64,000 nucleotides of DNA from Xanthocytophaga agilis (GTDB lineage Bacteria > Bacteroidota > Bacteroidia > Cytophagales > 172606-1), in contig NZ_JASJOU010000005.1 in assembly GCF_030068605.1 (NCBI RefSeq), positions 1 through 64,000 on the forward strand, written 5' to 3'. The position numbers and the translations under genes were made by a program. The notes below the pieces were generated by a model that saw only the letters and a list, made by a program, of their open reading frames with translations, had not been told where the DNA came from and did no database searches. The stretch's first letter is position 1, and each line of letters starts with the position of its first letter. This document shows, in pieces, positions 1 to 9,151 of this stretch.

Positions 1-429
1 GTTCAGGTGTATGACCATATGAATCTAAGCTCATTTGCCGGATGTTATTATGTGACAGTGGTAGACCGAAGTGGCAATGAGAGTGCTCCAAGCAACATTG
101 TTTGTCAGGATAATTGTCCTTACTATGTGTTGCCTAATGTGATTACACCAACACTGACAGATTTAAAAAATGACTTATTCAAACCCTATCCTTGTCCACG
201 TTTTGTTGAGTCAGTAAAATTTTCAGTTTATAATCGCTGGGGCCGAAAAGTGTACGAGACAAATGAAAGCATTTACATAAACTGGTCAGGAAGAATAGGT
301 TCTGGAGAAAATAATCTATCAGAAATAGTGTCATCAGGAGTATATTATTATCTGGCAGAAGTAAAATTTATTCGGTTAAAACGGCAAGATGAAATAGTAA
401 AGATCAAAGGCTGGCTACAAGTATTTTAA
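1..429 (+). CDS. C-terminal part of a secreted protein with a T9SS type B sorting domain (5' partial)
   Basis: The reading frame is open to the left edge, so the gene starts outside the window and only the last 142 codons are seen. The end of the protein reads as a gliding-motility-associated C-terminal domain: a NVITPT segment (family form NxFTPNGDGxND), then a VYNRWGRKVYE motif, then a strand-rich end. In Bacteroidota this domain directs Sec-exported proteins through the type IX secretion system to the surface or medium. The fragment before it looks like the end of an extracellular Ig/fibronectin-like module (TVVDRSGNES). The calcium-like NGDG segment is degenerate here. The function of the missing N-terminal part cannot be told. 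A hairpin terminator follows. Confidence 0.8.
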   Translation, partial: VQVYDHMNLSSFAGCYYVTVVDRSGNESAPSNIVCQDNCPYYVLPNVITPTLTDLKNDLFKPYPCPRFVESVKFSVYNRWGRKVYETNESIYINWSGRIGSGENNLSEIVSSGVYYYLAEVKFIRLKRQDEIVKIKGWLQVF

Positions 430-824
430 TTATTATACAACATACAAATTGTGAACAAACCTTGCATATATTTATCTGTGCAAGGTTTTTCCATAAATAC
501 AATAACTTAAACAAGAATACCTGATAGTCAATTTGGTCTCATCAGCTGTTGCATTTTTTATATATTACACCAGTAAATATCTACCTTTAATCAAACCTTT
601 CTTCTATTTTTTTCGTACGTATAACCTATTTGAAATACATTCATTGCTAGTCAGAGAGTTGCATTTCAGAGATGAATTCCTATACTTTGTAGTATTAATC
701 GTTTGTAAAAGAAATACATCCTGAAATGTATTAAGCTCTTTCCAGATTTGAAATACAATTAATGGAAAAGAGGGTTATACTTTAACAAATACTCTTATTT
801 AACTAACTTCTTCTTATTAACTAC
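430..824. other. Intergenic stretch before fabD
   Basis: About 395 bp. The first 60 bp hold the terminator of the preceding gene. The rest is AT-rich. An open frame of about 60 codons at 533-724 has no recognisable domain and no credible start signal, so I do not call it. I see no clear promoter consensus. Confidence 0.5.
457..490 (+). terminator. Rho-independent terminator of the T9SS cargo gene
   Basis: A perfect 10-bp stem (457-466 with 479-488) encloses a 12-nt loop and runs into five T residues. It lies 28 bp after the stop codon. Confidence 0.75.
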
Positions 825-1700
825 ATGAAAGCATACATCTTTCCGGGTCAAGGCGCACAATTTACAGGTATGGGAAAAAATCTTTATGAAGAATCAGCCA
901 AAGCTCGCGAATTATTTGAACAGGCAAATGAGATTTTAGGATTTCGAATTACAGATACAATGTTTTCTGGTACTGAGGAAGAACTAAAACAGACTAATGT
1001 TACTCAACCTTCTATTTTTTTACATTCTGTAGTATTAGCTAAGATAAGTTCTAACTTCCAGCCAGATATGGTTGCTGGTCACTCTTTGGGTGAATTTTCT
1101 GCACTGGTAACCAATGGTGCACTCTCATTTGAAGATGGTCTACGTCTGGTTGCACAACGTGCTGCTGCTATGCAAAAAGCTTGTGAACTTCAACCTTCTA
1201 CAATGGCAGCAGTACTTGGTCTTGATGACGAAGTCGTAGAAAATATATGTAGAGAGATTGACGACGTTGTTGTCCCTGCCAATTACAACTGCCCTGGTCA
1301 ACTTGTGATATCTGGTACTATACGTGGTGTAGAACTAGCTTGTGAGAAACTGAAAGCAGCAGGAGCAAAAAGGGCATTGATTCTGGCAGTAGGTGGAGCC
1401 TTCCATTCGCCGTTAATGGAACCAGCTCGTGCAGAATTAGCGGCAGCTATTGAAAAAACAGTTTTTAGTACGCCTATATGTCCTGTATACCAGAATGTAA
1501 ATGCACAGCCTGCCATAGACACTACAATCATTAAACAAAACCTGATAGATCAGCTTACAGCTCCTGTGCGCTGGACACAAAGTGTACAGAACATGTTGAC
1601 AGATGGTGCAACACAATTTGTAGAATGTGGTCCAGGAAAAGTTTTACAAGGACTTGTCAAGAAGATTAGTTCTTCTGCTGAGGCAATGAGTGTAGCCTGA
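825..1700 (+). CDS. fabD: Malonyl-CoA:ACP transacylase FabD
   Basis: Moves the malonyl group from CoA to acyl carrier protein, supplying the extender for type II fatty-acid synthesis in the cytoplasm. The 291-residue length is typical. Visible motifs are the N-terminal FPGQGAQ, the nucleophile elbow GHSLGEF (Ser87), the GAFHSPLM segment with the catalytic His in the last third, and the C-terminal ECGPGKVL motif. It stands alone, without other fab genes beside it, and is followed by an 11-bp hairpin. The ATG at 825 places the FPGQG motif at the normal distance from the N-terminus. Confidence 0.96.
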   Translation: MKAYIFPGQGAQFTGMGKNLYEESAKARELFEQANEILGFRITDTMFSGTEEELKQTNVTQPSIFLHSVVLAKISSNFQPDMVAGHSLGEFSALVTNGALSFEDGLRLVAQRAAAMQKACELQPSTMAAVLGLDDEVVENICREIDDVVVPANYNCPGQLVISGTIRGVELACEKLKAAGAKRALILAVGGAFHSPLMEPARAELAAAIEKTVFSTPICPVYQNVNAQPAIDTTIIKQNLIDQLTAPVRWTQSVQNMLTDGATQFVECGPGKVLQGLVKKISSSAEAMSVA

Positions 1701-1714
1701 TAATGATTTACCTC

Positions 1715-1761
1715 ATGTGTGCTGGTACAGTTTTTTACTCTGAAAACTCGCCAGCACACAT
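1715..1761. repeat. 11-bp inverted repeat after fabD
   Basis: A perfect 11-bp inverted repeat (1715-1725 with 1751-1761) has a 25-nt spacer. No T run follows, so it may be a weak terminator or an mRNA 3'-end hairpin rather than a standard intrinsic terminator. Confidence 0.5.
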
Positions 1762-1824
1762 CATGCATAAATTACTGATTATTAAAACATTAAAATAAGC
1801 AACCGACCGATAAACCAGCCATAT

Positions 1825-3765
1825 ATGAGATATTTGAATCTATTCAGACTTATAAAAGTTATTCCCAGATGGACGGTATTGCAATTAGATCTCTTACTTT
1901 GTAGCCTTGCGCTCTCACTAGCTTATCTGCTTAGATTTAATTTTGAATGGGAACAAATCAATTTTTCTGAATTCTGGATTTCTTTACTGGTTGTTGTTAT
2001 TGTAAAAGCCATCTTCTTTTTATTTACTCAAAGTTTTGCTGGCATCATCCGTTATACGAGTATAGAAGATGCAAAACGGATTTTTTTAGCTCTCACCTAT
2101 AGCATGTTGGTGGTAGGCGCTATAGATTTTGCATACAGAAGCTCTAATATTTATGGGCAATATCTGATTCCTGTTTCTATTCTGCTCATCGATTATTTTT
2201 TCTCCATGTTATTTATGGGGGCATTCCGTATTCTGGTAAAGATTATTTACTTTGAATGGAAAAACCAACAAAGCGAGAAGATCAATGTAATTATTTATGG
2301 AGCAGGAGAAGCAGGGGTTATTACGAAAAAAACGATATCACAGGATAAAGATACACACCTACATGTAGTAGCTTTTCTTGATGATGATTCTTCCAAGGCA
2401 CGTAATACGATTGATGGAGTCCCTATTCTTCCTAATACGCCAGAGAATCTACTTAAGATTGTAAAAAATAAACAGGCAGAGATTCTTATTATTGCTATTC
2501 AGGATATTACTCCTGAACGTAAAAAACATATCATTGACCAATGCCTGACACTGAATGTACAGGTGCGTAACATTCCTCCTGTACATAAATGGATCAATGG
2601 AGAGCTTAGTCTGAAACAAATCAAGGATGTAAATATAGAAGACGTACTTGGACGTAAGCCAATTCAATTGGATAAAACCCGAATCAAGAAGGATATTGAA
2701 GGTAAAGTTGTGCTGGTAACAGGAGCAGCAGGCTCAATTGGAAGTGAGCTAGCCAGACAGATTGCAGCGTTTCAACCAGAGAAGCTATTATTGGTCGATC
2801 AGTCCGAATCTGCATTGTATGATCTGGAGTTGGAAGTAAAAGAACTTGCACTGTCCTCACGTATCAATTTCAGAACTATTTTGTGTGATATTACTAATGC
2901 AGAACGCATGGGTAAAATATTCCGAAAATATCAGCCTGAAATCGTGTTTCATGCAGCAGCGTACAAACACGTTCCTGTCATGGAAGATAACCCGTCAGAG
3001 GCCATCATTAACAACGTACTGGGAACTAAAATCATAGCAGACTTATCGGCTCGATATCATGCTGAAAAGTTCGTTATGATATCAACAGACAAGGCGGTTA
3101 ATCCTACAAGTGTGATGGGAGCATCTAAGCGGATTGCGGAGATCTATATTCAATCCCTGAATGAAGAACTGGAAAGTCGTCAACCAAATGAAGTATTACA
3201 ACATACCAAGTTTATTACTACCCGTTTTGGCAATGTGTTGGGCTCAAATGGATCTGTCATTCCTCGTTTTCAGAGACAAATCAATGCAGGCGGACCAATT
3301 ACCGTTACCCATCCTGAGATAACCCGTTATTTCATGACAATTCCTGAAGCTTGTCAGCTAGTACTGGAAGCAGGTTCGATGGGTAATGGCGGAGAGATAT
3401 TCCTTTTTGACATGGGAGAATCTATCAAAATTGTAGATCTTGCCAAGAAAATGATCCGTCTGTCAGGTTTAACACTTGGAAAAGATATTCAGCTGGTATT
3501 TACAGGTTTGCGTCCAGGTGAAAAATTATATGAAGAATTATTGAGTAATGAGGAGAATACAATACCCACTCACCATCCCCAAATCATGATTGCCAAGGTT
3601 AGGGAATATGATTTCAATCTGATTCAGCAACACCTAGGAGAAATGAATCACCTGCTGTCTATTCAGGACAATGATTCTATTATTATGAAAATGAAGAAGA
3701 TTGTGCCCGAATATATTAGCAATAATTCAACCTATGAGAGGTTAGATCAGATTCGCGAAATATAA
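1825..3765 (+). CDS. Membrane-bound nucleotide-sugar 4,6-dehydratase (WbpM/CapD/FlaA1 family)
   Basis: Acts on UDP- or dTDP-activated N-acetylhexosamines at the inner face of the membrane, making 4-keto-6-deoxy intermediates for surface polysaccharide or glycan. The 646 residues match the long WbpM/PglF-type subfamily. There are about four N-terminal membrane helices (residues 15-150), a first Rossmann-like CoA-binding domain (YGAGEAG near 165), then the catalytic SDR domain with TGAAGSIGSE near residue 300. The segment STDKAVNPTSVMGASKR holds the atypical catalytic residues of this family, in which Met and Lys replace the usual YxxxK. Substrate is not predictable. It ends at a bidirectional terminator shared with the convergent minus-strand operon. 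It may serve the same envelope-polysaccharide pathway as the exporter genes at the right end, but that is inference. Confidence 0.92.
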   Translation: MRYLNLFRLIKVIPRWTVLQLDLLLCSLALSLAYLLRFNFEWEQINFSEFWISLLVVVIVKAIFFLFTQSFAGIIRYTSIEDAKRIFLALTYSMLVVGAIDFAYRSSNIYGQYLIPVSILLIDYFFSMLFMGAFRILVKIIYFEWKNQQSEKINVIIYGAGEAGVITKKTISQDKDTHLHVVAFLDDDSSKARNTIDGVPILPNTPENLLKIVKNKQAEILIIAIQDITPERKKHIIDQCLTLNVQVRNIPPVHKWINGELSLKQIKDVNIEDVLGRKPIQLDKTRIKKDIEGKVVLVTGAAGSIGSELARQIAAFQPEKLLLVDQSESALYDLELEVKELALSSRINFRTILCDITNAERMGKIFRKYQPEIVFHAAAYKHVPVMEDNPSEAIINNVLGTKIIADLSARYHAEKFVMISTDKAVNPTSVMGASKRIAEIYIQSLNEELESRQPNEVLQHTKFITTRFGNVLGSNGSVIPRFQRQINAGGPITVTHPEITRYFMTIPEACQLVLEAGSMGNGGEIFLFDMGESIKIVDLAKKMIRLSGLTLGKDIQLVFTGLRPGEKLYEELLSNEENTIPTHHPQIMIAKVREYDFNLIQQHLGEMNHLLSIQDNDSIIMKMKKIVPEYISNNSTYERLDQIREI

Positions 3766-3784
3766 GGTTCTTTATTCTAAACAT

Positions 3785-3824
3785 AAAAAACACCTCTCTA
3801 TCATCTGATAGAGAGGTGTTTTTT
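3785..3824. terminator. Bidirectional terminator between convergent transcription units
   Basis: A 12-13 bp stem (3791-3803 with 3806-3818) is flanked by six A residues on the left and six T residues on the right, so it can end transcription from both sides. Confidence 0.85.
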
Positions 3825-5601
3825 ATGCCTTCTCTCTCCACCATAGTATAAATAGGGCTATGAGCAAAGCCATAAAGAACCACACTAATGGAATATTTTT
3901 CCAAGTTGTAAATTTCTGATTTGTATTGATATTAGTAATACTTCTAATTTGAGAATTCGTTTGAAACCAGCTTGCCTGTTTTAAATCTTTCCATTTATCA
4001 GCTTGTACTACATAAACACTTGCAGCATGAGTAGTATCATTGTCTGACGTGACCGTTAGCCAGCCTGCTTCATCTGGATGAAATGGATAGGTAGCAACAC
4101 TCGTTTCCGGCAAATCAATCTTTGGTTGTATTTTTTCTTTACTACCAGACAGATATTGAACAGTCATTGCAGCTACAGCAGTATCCGTATATAACAAATG
4201 GGATATATTATCTTCCCATGCAAATGGAAACTGCTTAAATTTAACTTCTATGTGCTCCTTTTTACGACTAAATCCCTGTAGTATCTCTGTCCAGAATGTG
4301 CTGTATACTTTATCTTTTGCATTAAGTATCCAGGTATATGTGCCATTAGCCAATTGTACCCCTACTCTACCTAATCCAACAGGCATATAGGCAGCAACAG
4401 GTTCTTTATCTTTGCTGTAAACAATTGGAACAACAATTTGTCTATCACTGAATGCCACAGGCAGCTTTTCGATTGCATCAGAGACAGCGCCTGAAGTGGA
4501 TAAGTGCACTGGAATAAACTGCTTTATACCAGTAGTATGGACGGCAAATTTATGACCTAATACATCTGCTTTCTGAGACCATTTGTCATCTGGTAATAAA
4601 AGTAGTCCTAATCCCTGTGCTACAGCCGTCTGTACCTGCTTTTTCTCCTGGGCAGATAGCTGTTCCAGACTTTCGGTATCTGCAATTAGTAGGTCTGCAT
4701 TCTCAAGCGAAGCTTTCGATAAAATAGCCAGTTGCTGCTTTTGAGTAGGAAGGTTAATCTGCTGAAACGAATATTTATCCCGACTAATGCGGGCACGAAT
4801 TTGTACTCTATGCTTTTGGTCAGCGAGCCAGTCTTTTAAATAATTGGTTTCAAAATCCGGATAGGCTTGGAGTACAATAACATTCAGAGGTTCTTTGGGA
4901 GTAACAATATAAGGTAAAGGTTCATGCCTGACCTCTTTGTTTTGTATTACCTGTATTTCACCAACAAAATTTCCTGGCAATCGGGGATGTGCATTCAGTG
5001 TAAAATCTGGATGTTTGTGAGTTATCCAAACAGAGTCTTGAGCACCTTCAGAAGTTACTAACCGAATCTTCAGGCTATCTTCAGAACGAATGTAGTAATT
5101 TCCACTCACTCTCAATGCTTCCTCAGCCTTTACTTTATGAAGATAATCCAGCCAGTTGAATCCTTCCGGCCTATCTTTTTGCAAAAAAATTAGCTGAATT
5201 CTATGTAGGGACTTTGTTTCTTCGGGATCTAGTCCATAACCAGCAACAAACACCTGTTTTATTTCCGGATGGTTACGCTCCAGTGTAGCAAGATCAGTGA
5301 TAGGAGCCACAGCTTCATCTGCTTTTACACCAGGCAATACAAATCCTGGTAAAGAATCGGGTACAGATAATCCATTTTCGGTTACTAAGAAAGCATTACC
5401 TGTTTGCTGTTCTTTTGCATATTGAGGCTTCCAGATGATCAAACAAAGACTAAACAATACTACAGCAAGCAGTAAACTACGTAATAGCAATTCTTTCCCA
5501 CTTACCGTTTGTCGCGATACAAAAAGGTATAACCCCAAAATACCAACTGCCACCAAACCTGTCAGTAGTGTTTCTGTTGTTGGAAGTTGACTCCAATGCA
5601 T
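3823..5601 (-). CDS. Membrane protein with amidotransferase-like middle domain, last gene of the MoxR/BatA cluster
   Basis: No named family is certain. Two membrane helices lie at the N-terminus (about residues 13-31 and 38-58) and one just before the short basic C-terminus, so the roughly 500-residue middle should sit outside the cytoplasm. The middle has a stretch resembling a class I glutamine-amidotransferase-like alpha/beta fold (VIVLQAYPDFE, then LLIADTE and GLGLLLLP), as seen in large membrane proteins encoded next to BatA/DUF58 genes. No catalytic Cys is evident. The start ATG lies only 2 bp after the stop of the preceding gene, a clear sign of co-transcription. A role in an envelope complex with its operon neighbours is inference. 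Confidence 0.7.
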   Translation of the reverse strand: MHWSQLPTTETLLTGLVAVGILGLYLFVSRQTVSGKELLLRSLLLAVVLFSLCLIIWKPQYAKEQQTGNAFLVTENGLSVPDSLPGFVLPGVKADEAVAPITDLATLERNHPEIKQVFVAGYGLDPEETKSLHRIQLIFLQKDRPEGFNWLDYLHKVKAEEALRVSGNYYIRSEDSLKIRLVTSEGAQDSVWITHKHPDFTLNAHPRLPGNFVGEIQVIQNKEVRHEPLPYIVTPKEPLNVIVLQAYPDFETNYLKDWLADQKHRVQIRARISRDKYSFQQINLPTQKQQLAILSKASLENADLLIADTESLEQLSAQEKKQVQTAVAQGLGLLLLPDDKWSQKADVLGHKFAVHTTGIKQFIPVHLSTSGAVSDAIEKLPVAFSDRQIVVPIVYSKDKEPVAAYMPVGLGRVGVQLANGTYTWILNAKDKVYSTFWTEILQGFSRKKEHIEVKFKQFPFAWEDNISHLLYTDTAVAAMTVQYLSGSKEKIQPKIDLPETSVATYPFHPDEAGWLTVTSDNDTTHAASVYVVQADKWKDLKQASWFQTNSQIRSITNINTNQKFTTWKNIPLVWFFMALLIALFILWWREKA

Positions 5602-5603
5602 AC

Positions 5604-7865
5604 TTATTTACGAAGTTCGTTTACAAAATTATCAAGTTCTGGTTCATTCCCCTTCCCTACTAATCCAGGCTGTTTGTTTTCAATTGGTAGCAGTCGTTGT
5701 AATTGCCACTGCATACGTCGGATAGTATCTGGCGAAATCTTCTCTCCTGCTATAACTTTCCGGAGATCATTTAGAGTGCTTGCCCGAATACCTGGTTGTT
5801 TAAGGATTAAAGAAGCTAACTCACCACTGGCTTTTTCCAGTATTTGCCGATCCAGAGTAGTTGTAGCGTAATTAGGTTGATGATTATGCATCTTTTCCAA
5901 AACACCTACTGCTTGCCGAAGATGAGGATAAACCACAGCTATAGTTTGAGCATTCCATGCTTCATGAGGACTTTGTATATCTTCCAGTTCACCAGTAAGC
6001 CTTTTCTCTGCAGGTTTGAGTGGCGGAGGTTTAAAGCCTACTTTCTCAACATAAACTCTACTCTTCTGTTGCAAAGATTTGATTAACTCCAGTGCTTTGT
6101 ATTCATAAGGTAATGCTTCGGCAGGACGCATGGTTCGTAACCGTAATTCCGCTTCCCACATCTGAGCCAATGCAGCTTTCAACTGAGATTTCATGGTCTC
6201 ATCAAAGAAGGTAGCAACATCTTCCATATCATGGCGGTGAGCGTACCCATTGAGCATATCTCCTAGTTCACCAAATTTAGTGGGAGAGTTATTGTCTCCA
6301 TGATCGTGACTATGTAACTGCTCAACGGTTTTCTCCTGTGACCCTTCTTTTTCTGCATGTTCATCATGGTCGTGCTCATCTTCACCTTCATGTTCTTCTT
6401 CCTCATGGTTATGACGGTCACTACCTATACTTGTTTCAAATTCTTCACCCAAAAACTGACCATACCGCAAACGAAGTACTTTCTGATCCACACCCAGATC
6501 ATTACTACGAGTCTTAAAAGTCTGATTATCCAGCCCTTTCTTCTCAGCTAGTAATTTCTCTGTATCTATAATCACCTGTCGCTGGCTACGGAAATAAGCT
6601 GGCATATTGTCTAGTGAAATCCCCGCCATTACGGATGTCTTTTGCGAGGTAGTGTCTTCCCATTGAATAAAATAGGTATCCGTCCGGCTCTTTTGTGCAG
6701 GGCTTGCCTGATCCCATGTCTCTGCATAAAAATACAGTTCATCTCCTGGCTCCATTTTCAAATTGGTAAAATCAAGCTTCTTTTGCAAAGAGGCAGTACG
6801 ATTACCTTTTATATTATCTGGAAATGCTAACTCTATCTCTCTGAATTTCACAGATTCTCCACTTCCCCGGCTCACTGTGGCAATCAGATGTGCCCGATCC
6901 AATCCATAGTCATCCGTAAGTTGTATTCCTACCTGCACTTCTGTTTTTTGTCCATATAAAACCAATGTATAAGGTCCGGGCTTCTGCACTGTAATTACAG
7001 GTGCCTGATCATCTATAGCATGCAATGTATATACTGGGCTTACAAACCATTTGTCATGTATACCATAACGAAACTGATAATATACGGCTGACTTCAGATT
7101 ATATTTCCAGGTATAGTGATTCTTTTCTATAGCAGAGACATCTATTGTATCCTTGCCATTCCATATTACCTGAAAAGCTTCTGCTGCTCCACTTAACTGG
7201 CAATCCCATTGAATCCCAGATTGTTCAGGAGCTTCCAAAGAAAGGTCTTTTGCACTCCATTTGCTTTTATGAGTGTAAGCAGGTGGTGTCACTTCTATCC
7301 TTATGGAAACAACTTCTGGTAATTTCCCAGTTAGTGCTTTAGGAACTGAGGGTAAGGCAGTAGACTCTATATTCCCTGACTCTGCAGTTGGAGTATATCC
7401 TTTGAGAAACCATATACAACAAACCGAATAAATAAGAGCTATACCCGCAAATACAACTGTAATCCGACGCAGATCAGGCCATGCCTTTATTTCACGTTTC
7501 TTATTTACCAATGTATGCAATACCCTCTGCCGCTGTAACTGTGGCAACACACCTTCTGGAGTTACAGGAATTAACTGAGCACTGAATTCCAGCCAGGAAT
7601 ATTGGTGATTGAGGTACTGAATCAATGCTTCTGCATGCCAATATCGGTTAAACCGAATACTCATAAATGCAACCACAGCTAAACTTACAAAAGCAGGTAA
7701 AGCAAAGCTTGTAGTAAGGTTGAAAGTTCGTACAAGTAAGTCAACCAGCAAATAACAAGAGGCAGCTATAAAGAATAGCTGTACAAAATGCCCCAACTGA
7801 TGCTGAAAACGTAATTGTTTCCAAACAGATTGTGCTTGTATTTCTATTTCGCTTGTTTTGGCCAT
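5604..7865 (-). CDS. DUF4175-like large membrane protein with His/Asp/Glu-rich insertion
   Basis: About 753 residues from the ATG at 7865. The frame is open further upstream, but starting there would overlap the preceding gene by 67 instead of 22 bp, and MAKTSE looks like a normal start. Three hydrophobic helices lie in the first 170 residues, followed by a long extracytoplasmic region with beta-rich segments (VSIRIEVTPPAYT, QLTDDYGLDRA) typical of DUF4175 proteins of MoxR/BatA clusters. An acidic, histidine-loaded low-complexity stretch (DNA about 6290-6420) could bind divalent metal. The C-terminal quarter is helical and Gln/Glu-rich. Function unknown. The overlap with the upstream gene and the 2-bp gap to the next indicate one operon. 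Confidence 0.72.
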   Translation of the reverse strand: MAKTSEIEIQAQSVWKQLRFQHQLGHFVQLFFIAASCYLLVDLLVRTFNLTTSFALPAFVSLAVVAFMSIRFNRYWHAEALIQYLNHQYSWLEFSAQLIPVTPEGVLPQLQRQRVLHTLVNKKREIKAWPDLRRITVVFAGIALIYSVCCIWFLKGYTPTAESGNIESTALPSVPKALTGKLPEVVSIRIEVTPPAYTHKSKWSAKDLSLEAPEQSGIQWDCQLSGAAEAFQVIWNGKDTIDVSAIEKNHYTWKYNLKSAVYYQFRYGIHDKWFVSPVYTLHAIDDQAPVITVQKPGPYTLVLYGQKTEVQVGIQLTDDYGLDRAHLIATVSRGSGESVKFREIELAFPDNIKGNRTASLQKKLDFTNLKMEPGDELYFYAETWDQASPAQKSRTDTYFIQWEDTTSQKTSVMAGISLDNMPAYFRSQRQVIIDTEKLLAEKKGLDNQTFKTRSNDLGVDQKVLRLRYGQFLGEEFETSIGSDRHNHEEEEHEGEDEHDHDEHAEKEGSQEKTVEQLHSHDHGDNNSPTKFGELGDMLNGYAHRHDMEDVATFFDETMKSQLKAALAQMWEAELRLRTMRPAEALPYEYKALELIKSLQQKSRVYVEKVGFKPPPLKPAEKRLTGELEDIQSPHEAWNAQTIAVVYPHLRQAVGVLEKMHNHQPNYATTTLDRQILEKASGELASLILKQPGIRASTLNDLRKVIAGEKISPDTIRRMQWQLQRLLPIENKQPGLVGKGNEPELDNFVNELRK

Positions 7866-9151
7866 ATTCTTTCTAAGGCTAATAGTACTAATGCAGCCAT
7901 TCCAAACCACACTCTGTAATCGTGTGAGGCAGAATGGTCTGTTCCGGCAATTATCATTTTGGGATTTACAGTAAGGCTGTCACTACGCAAATCAATCTTT
8001 CTGTAATCAAGTGCAGGCGGGATGACGTTCTTCGTTTTGAAAGCCAGTACATAGGGTCTTATAGCCTGCAACCATCCACCTTCCAATACTTGACCCGCAG
8101 ATAGTTTCTTACGTATAGTAAGGCTATCCATTTTTACTGTCTGAATCCATCCTGCATGATTACCTGGATAGTAATTCCACCAAAGATCTGGTTGTGCAGA
8201 ATTACCTATTGGTAAGTCTTTTCCCATGCTAACCAACCAGTCTGCTTTTTCAGAAACCCCAACAAATCGAACAGGTATTTTATGAAATGCAGCAACCGCC
8301 CGAACAGATGCCTGAAAAATATGCCACTCGTCCAGATACTGATCCGCAATTGCTCCTGCTATTTGTAAAGTGTCGGCCACTCCTACTGTAACTTCATAGC
8401 TTTTTTGGCTTTGACTTACTTTTATAATTTGTTGATCTTTCAGATACTCGACTTGTGGTTTCTTCCCAAAAGCATTAACAATTCCGTTTTCCCATATATA
8501 ACCTGTTTGTTCTGGAGAAGAATGAAACCAGAGTAGTTCAGGCTCCTTACTGATTAGAGAAGCTTGTATTAATTGGAAAGTATCTTTCTTCAAAGGAATC
8601 AGTTCCCATGACAATGGAGCTCGTGTAGGTATTCGTTTTCCACGCCAATAATCACATCTGTCAGGAGCTATTACATGAATGCTGTCAGAAGGGAATTTTT
8701 TATCTGCCTCTGCTAACAGTGACCATATGGAGGTGTTACCAGTATCTTTTTCCAAAGGATCATTTATAACTGAAAACCTGGGTGTGAGCCAGCGGACTTG
8801 CACCGAATCATTTTGCCATTTCTGAGCTAGTTGCCGGAACTGTATGGAATCTCCTGCTTCCGGATGAATCAGGATTAATGTTGTAATCTTACTAAGATCC
8901 TTATTTGTATGAGTAGTATAGAGATCTACCAGTAACAAAATCACCACTACCAATAATGCAAGCCGAATCAGCAATAATGGCCATTGCTGAACACGACGAA
9001 AATTAGCCTGGGCAGGCTGCACTTCTGTAATCCATCTCAGACTACCTAATATCTTTACTTTAGTAGGACGTCTGTTATATAAATGAATCAGTATGGGAAT
9101 AGCCAATGCTCCCAATCCCCACCAATAAATCGGATTAACTGCCTGCCACAT
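7844..9151 (-). CDS. BatA-type membrane protein (N-terminal double transmembrane domain)
   Basis: The N-terminus carries the BatA signature: WWGLGALAIPILIHLYNRR is followed by KVKILGSLRWI and a second helix (LLLIRLALLVVVILLLVDL). The remaining 330 residues are extracytoplasmic and have no visible von Willebrand MIDAS motif. A last helix (VWFGMAALVLLALERI) precedes the basic end. BatA-type proteins in Bacteroidota are encoded with MoxR and DUF58 genes and are linked to envelope stress, though their biochemical role is poorly defined. The gene overlaps the DUF58 gene upstream by 17 bp and the DUF4175-like gene downstream by 22 bp, which points to translational coupling. Confidence 0.82.
   Translation of the reverse strand: MWQAVNPIYWWGLGALAIPILIHLYNRRPTKVKILGSLRWITEVQPAQANFRRVQQWPLLLIRLALLVVVILLLVDLYTTHTNKDLSKITTLILIHPEAGDSIQFRQLAQKWQNDSVQVRWLTPRFSVINDPLEKDTGNTSIWSLLAEADKKFPSDSIHVIAPDRCDYWRGKRIPTRAPLSWELIPLKKDTFQLIQASLISKEPELLWFHSSPEQTGYIWENGIVNAFGKKPQVEYLKDQQIIKVSQSQKSYEVTVGVADTLQIAGAIADQYLDEWHIFQASVRAVAAFHKIPVRFVGVSEKADWLVSMGKDLPIGNSAQPDLWWNYYPGNHAGWIQTVKMDSLTIRKKLSAGQVLEGGWLQAIRPYVLAFKTKNVIPPALDYRKIDLRSDSLTVNPKMIIAGTDHSASHDYRVWFGMAALVLLALERIWPKQAK

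Noticed and set aside
533-724. 63-codon open frame before fabD
   Set aside because: It is AT-rich, hydrophobic and without a domain or start signal, and lies in an obvious intergenic gap after a terminator.
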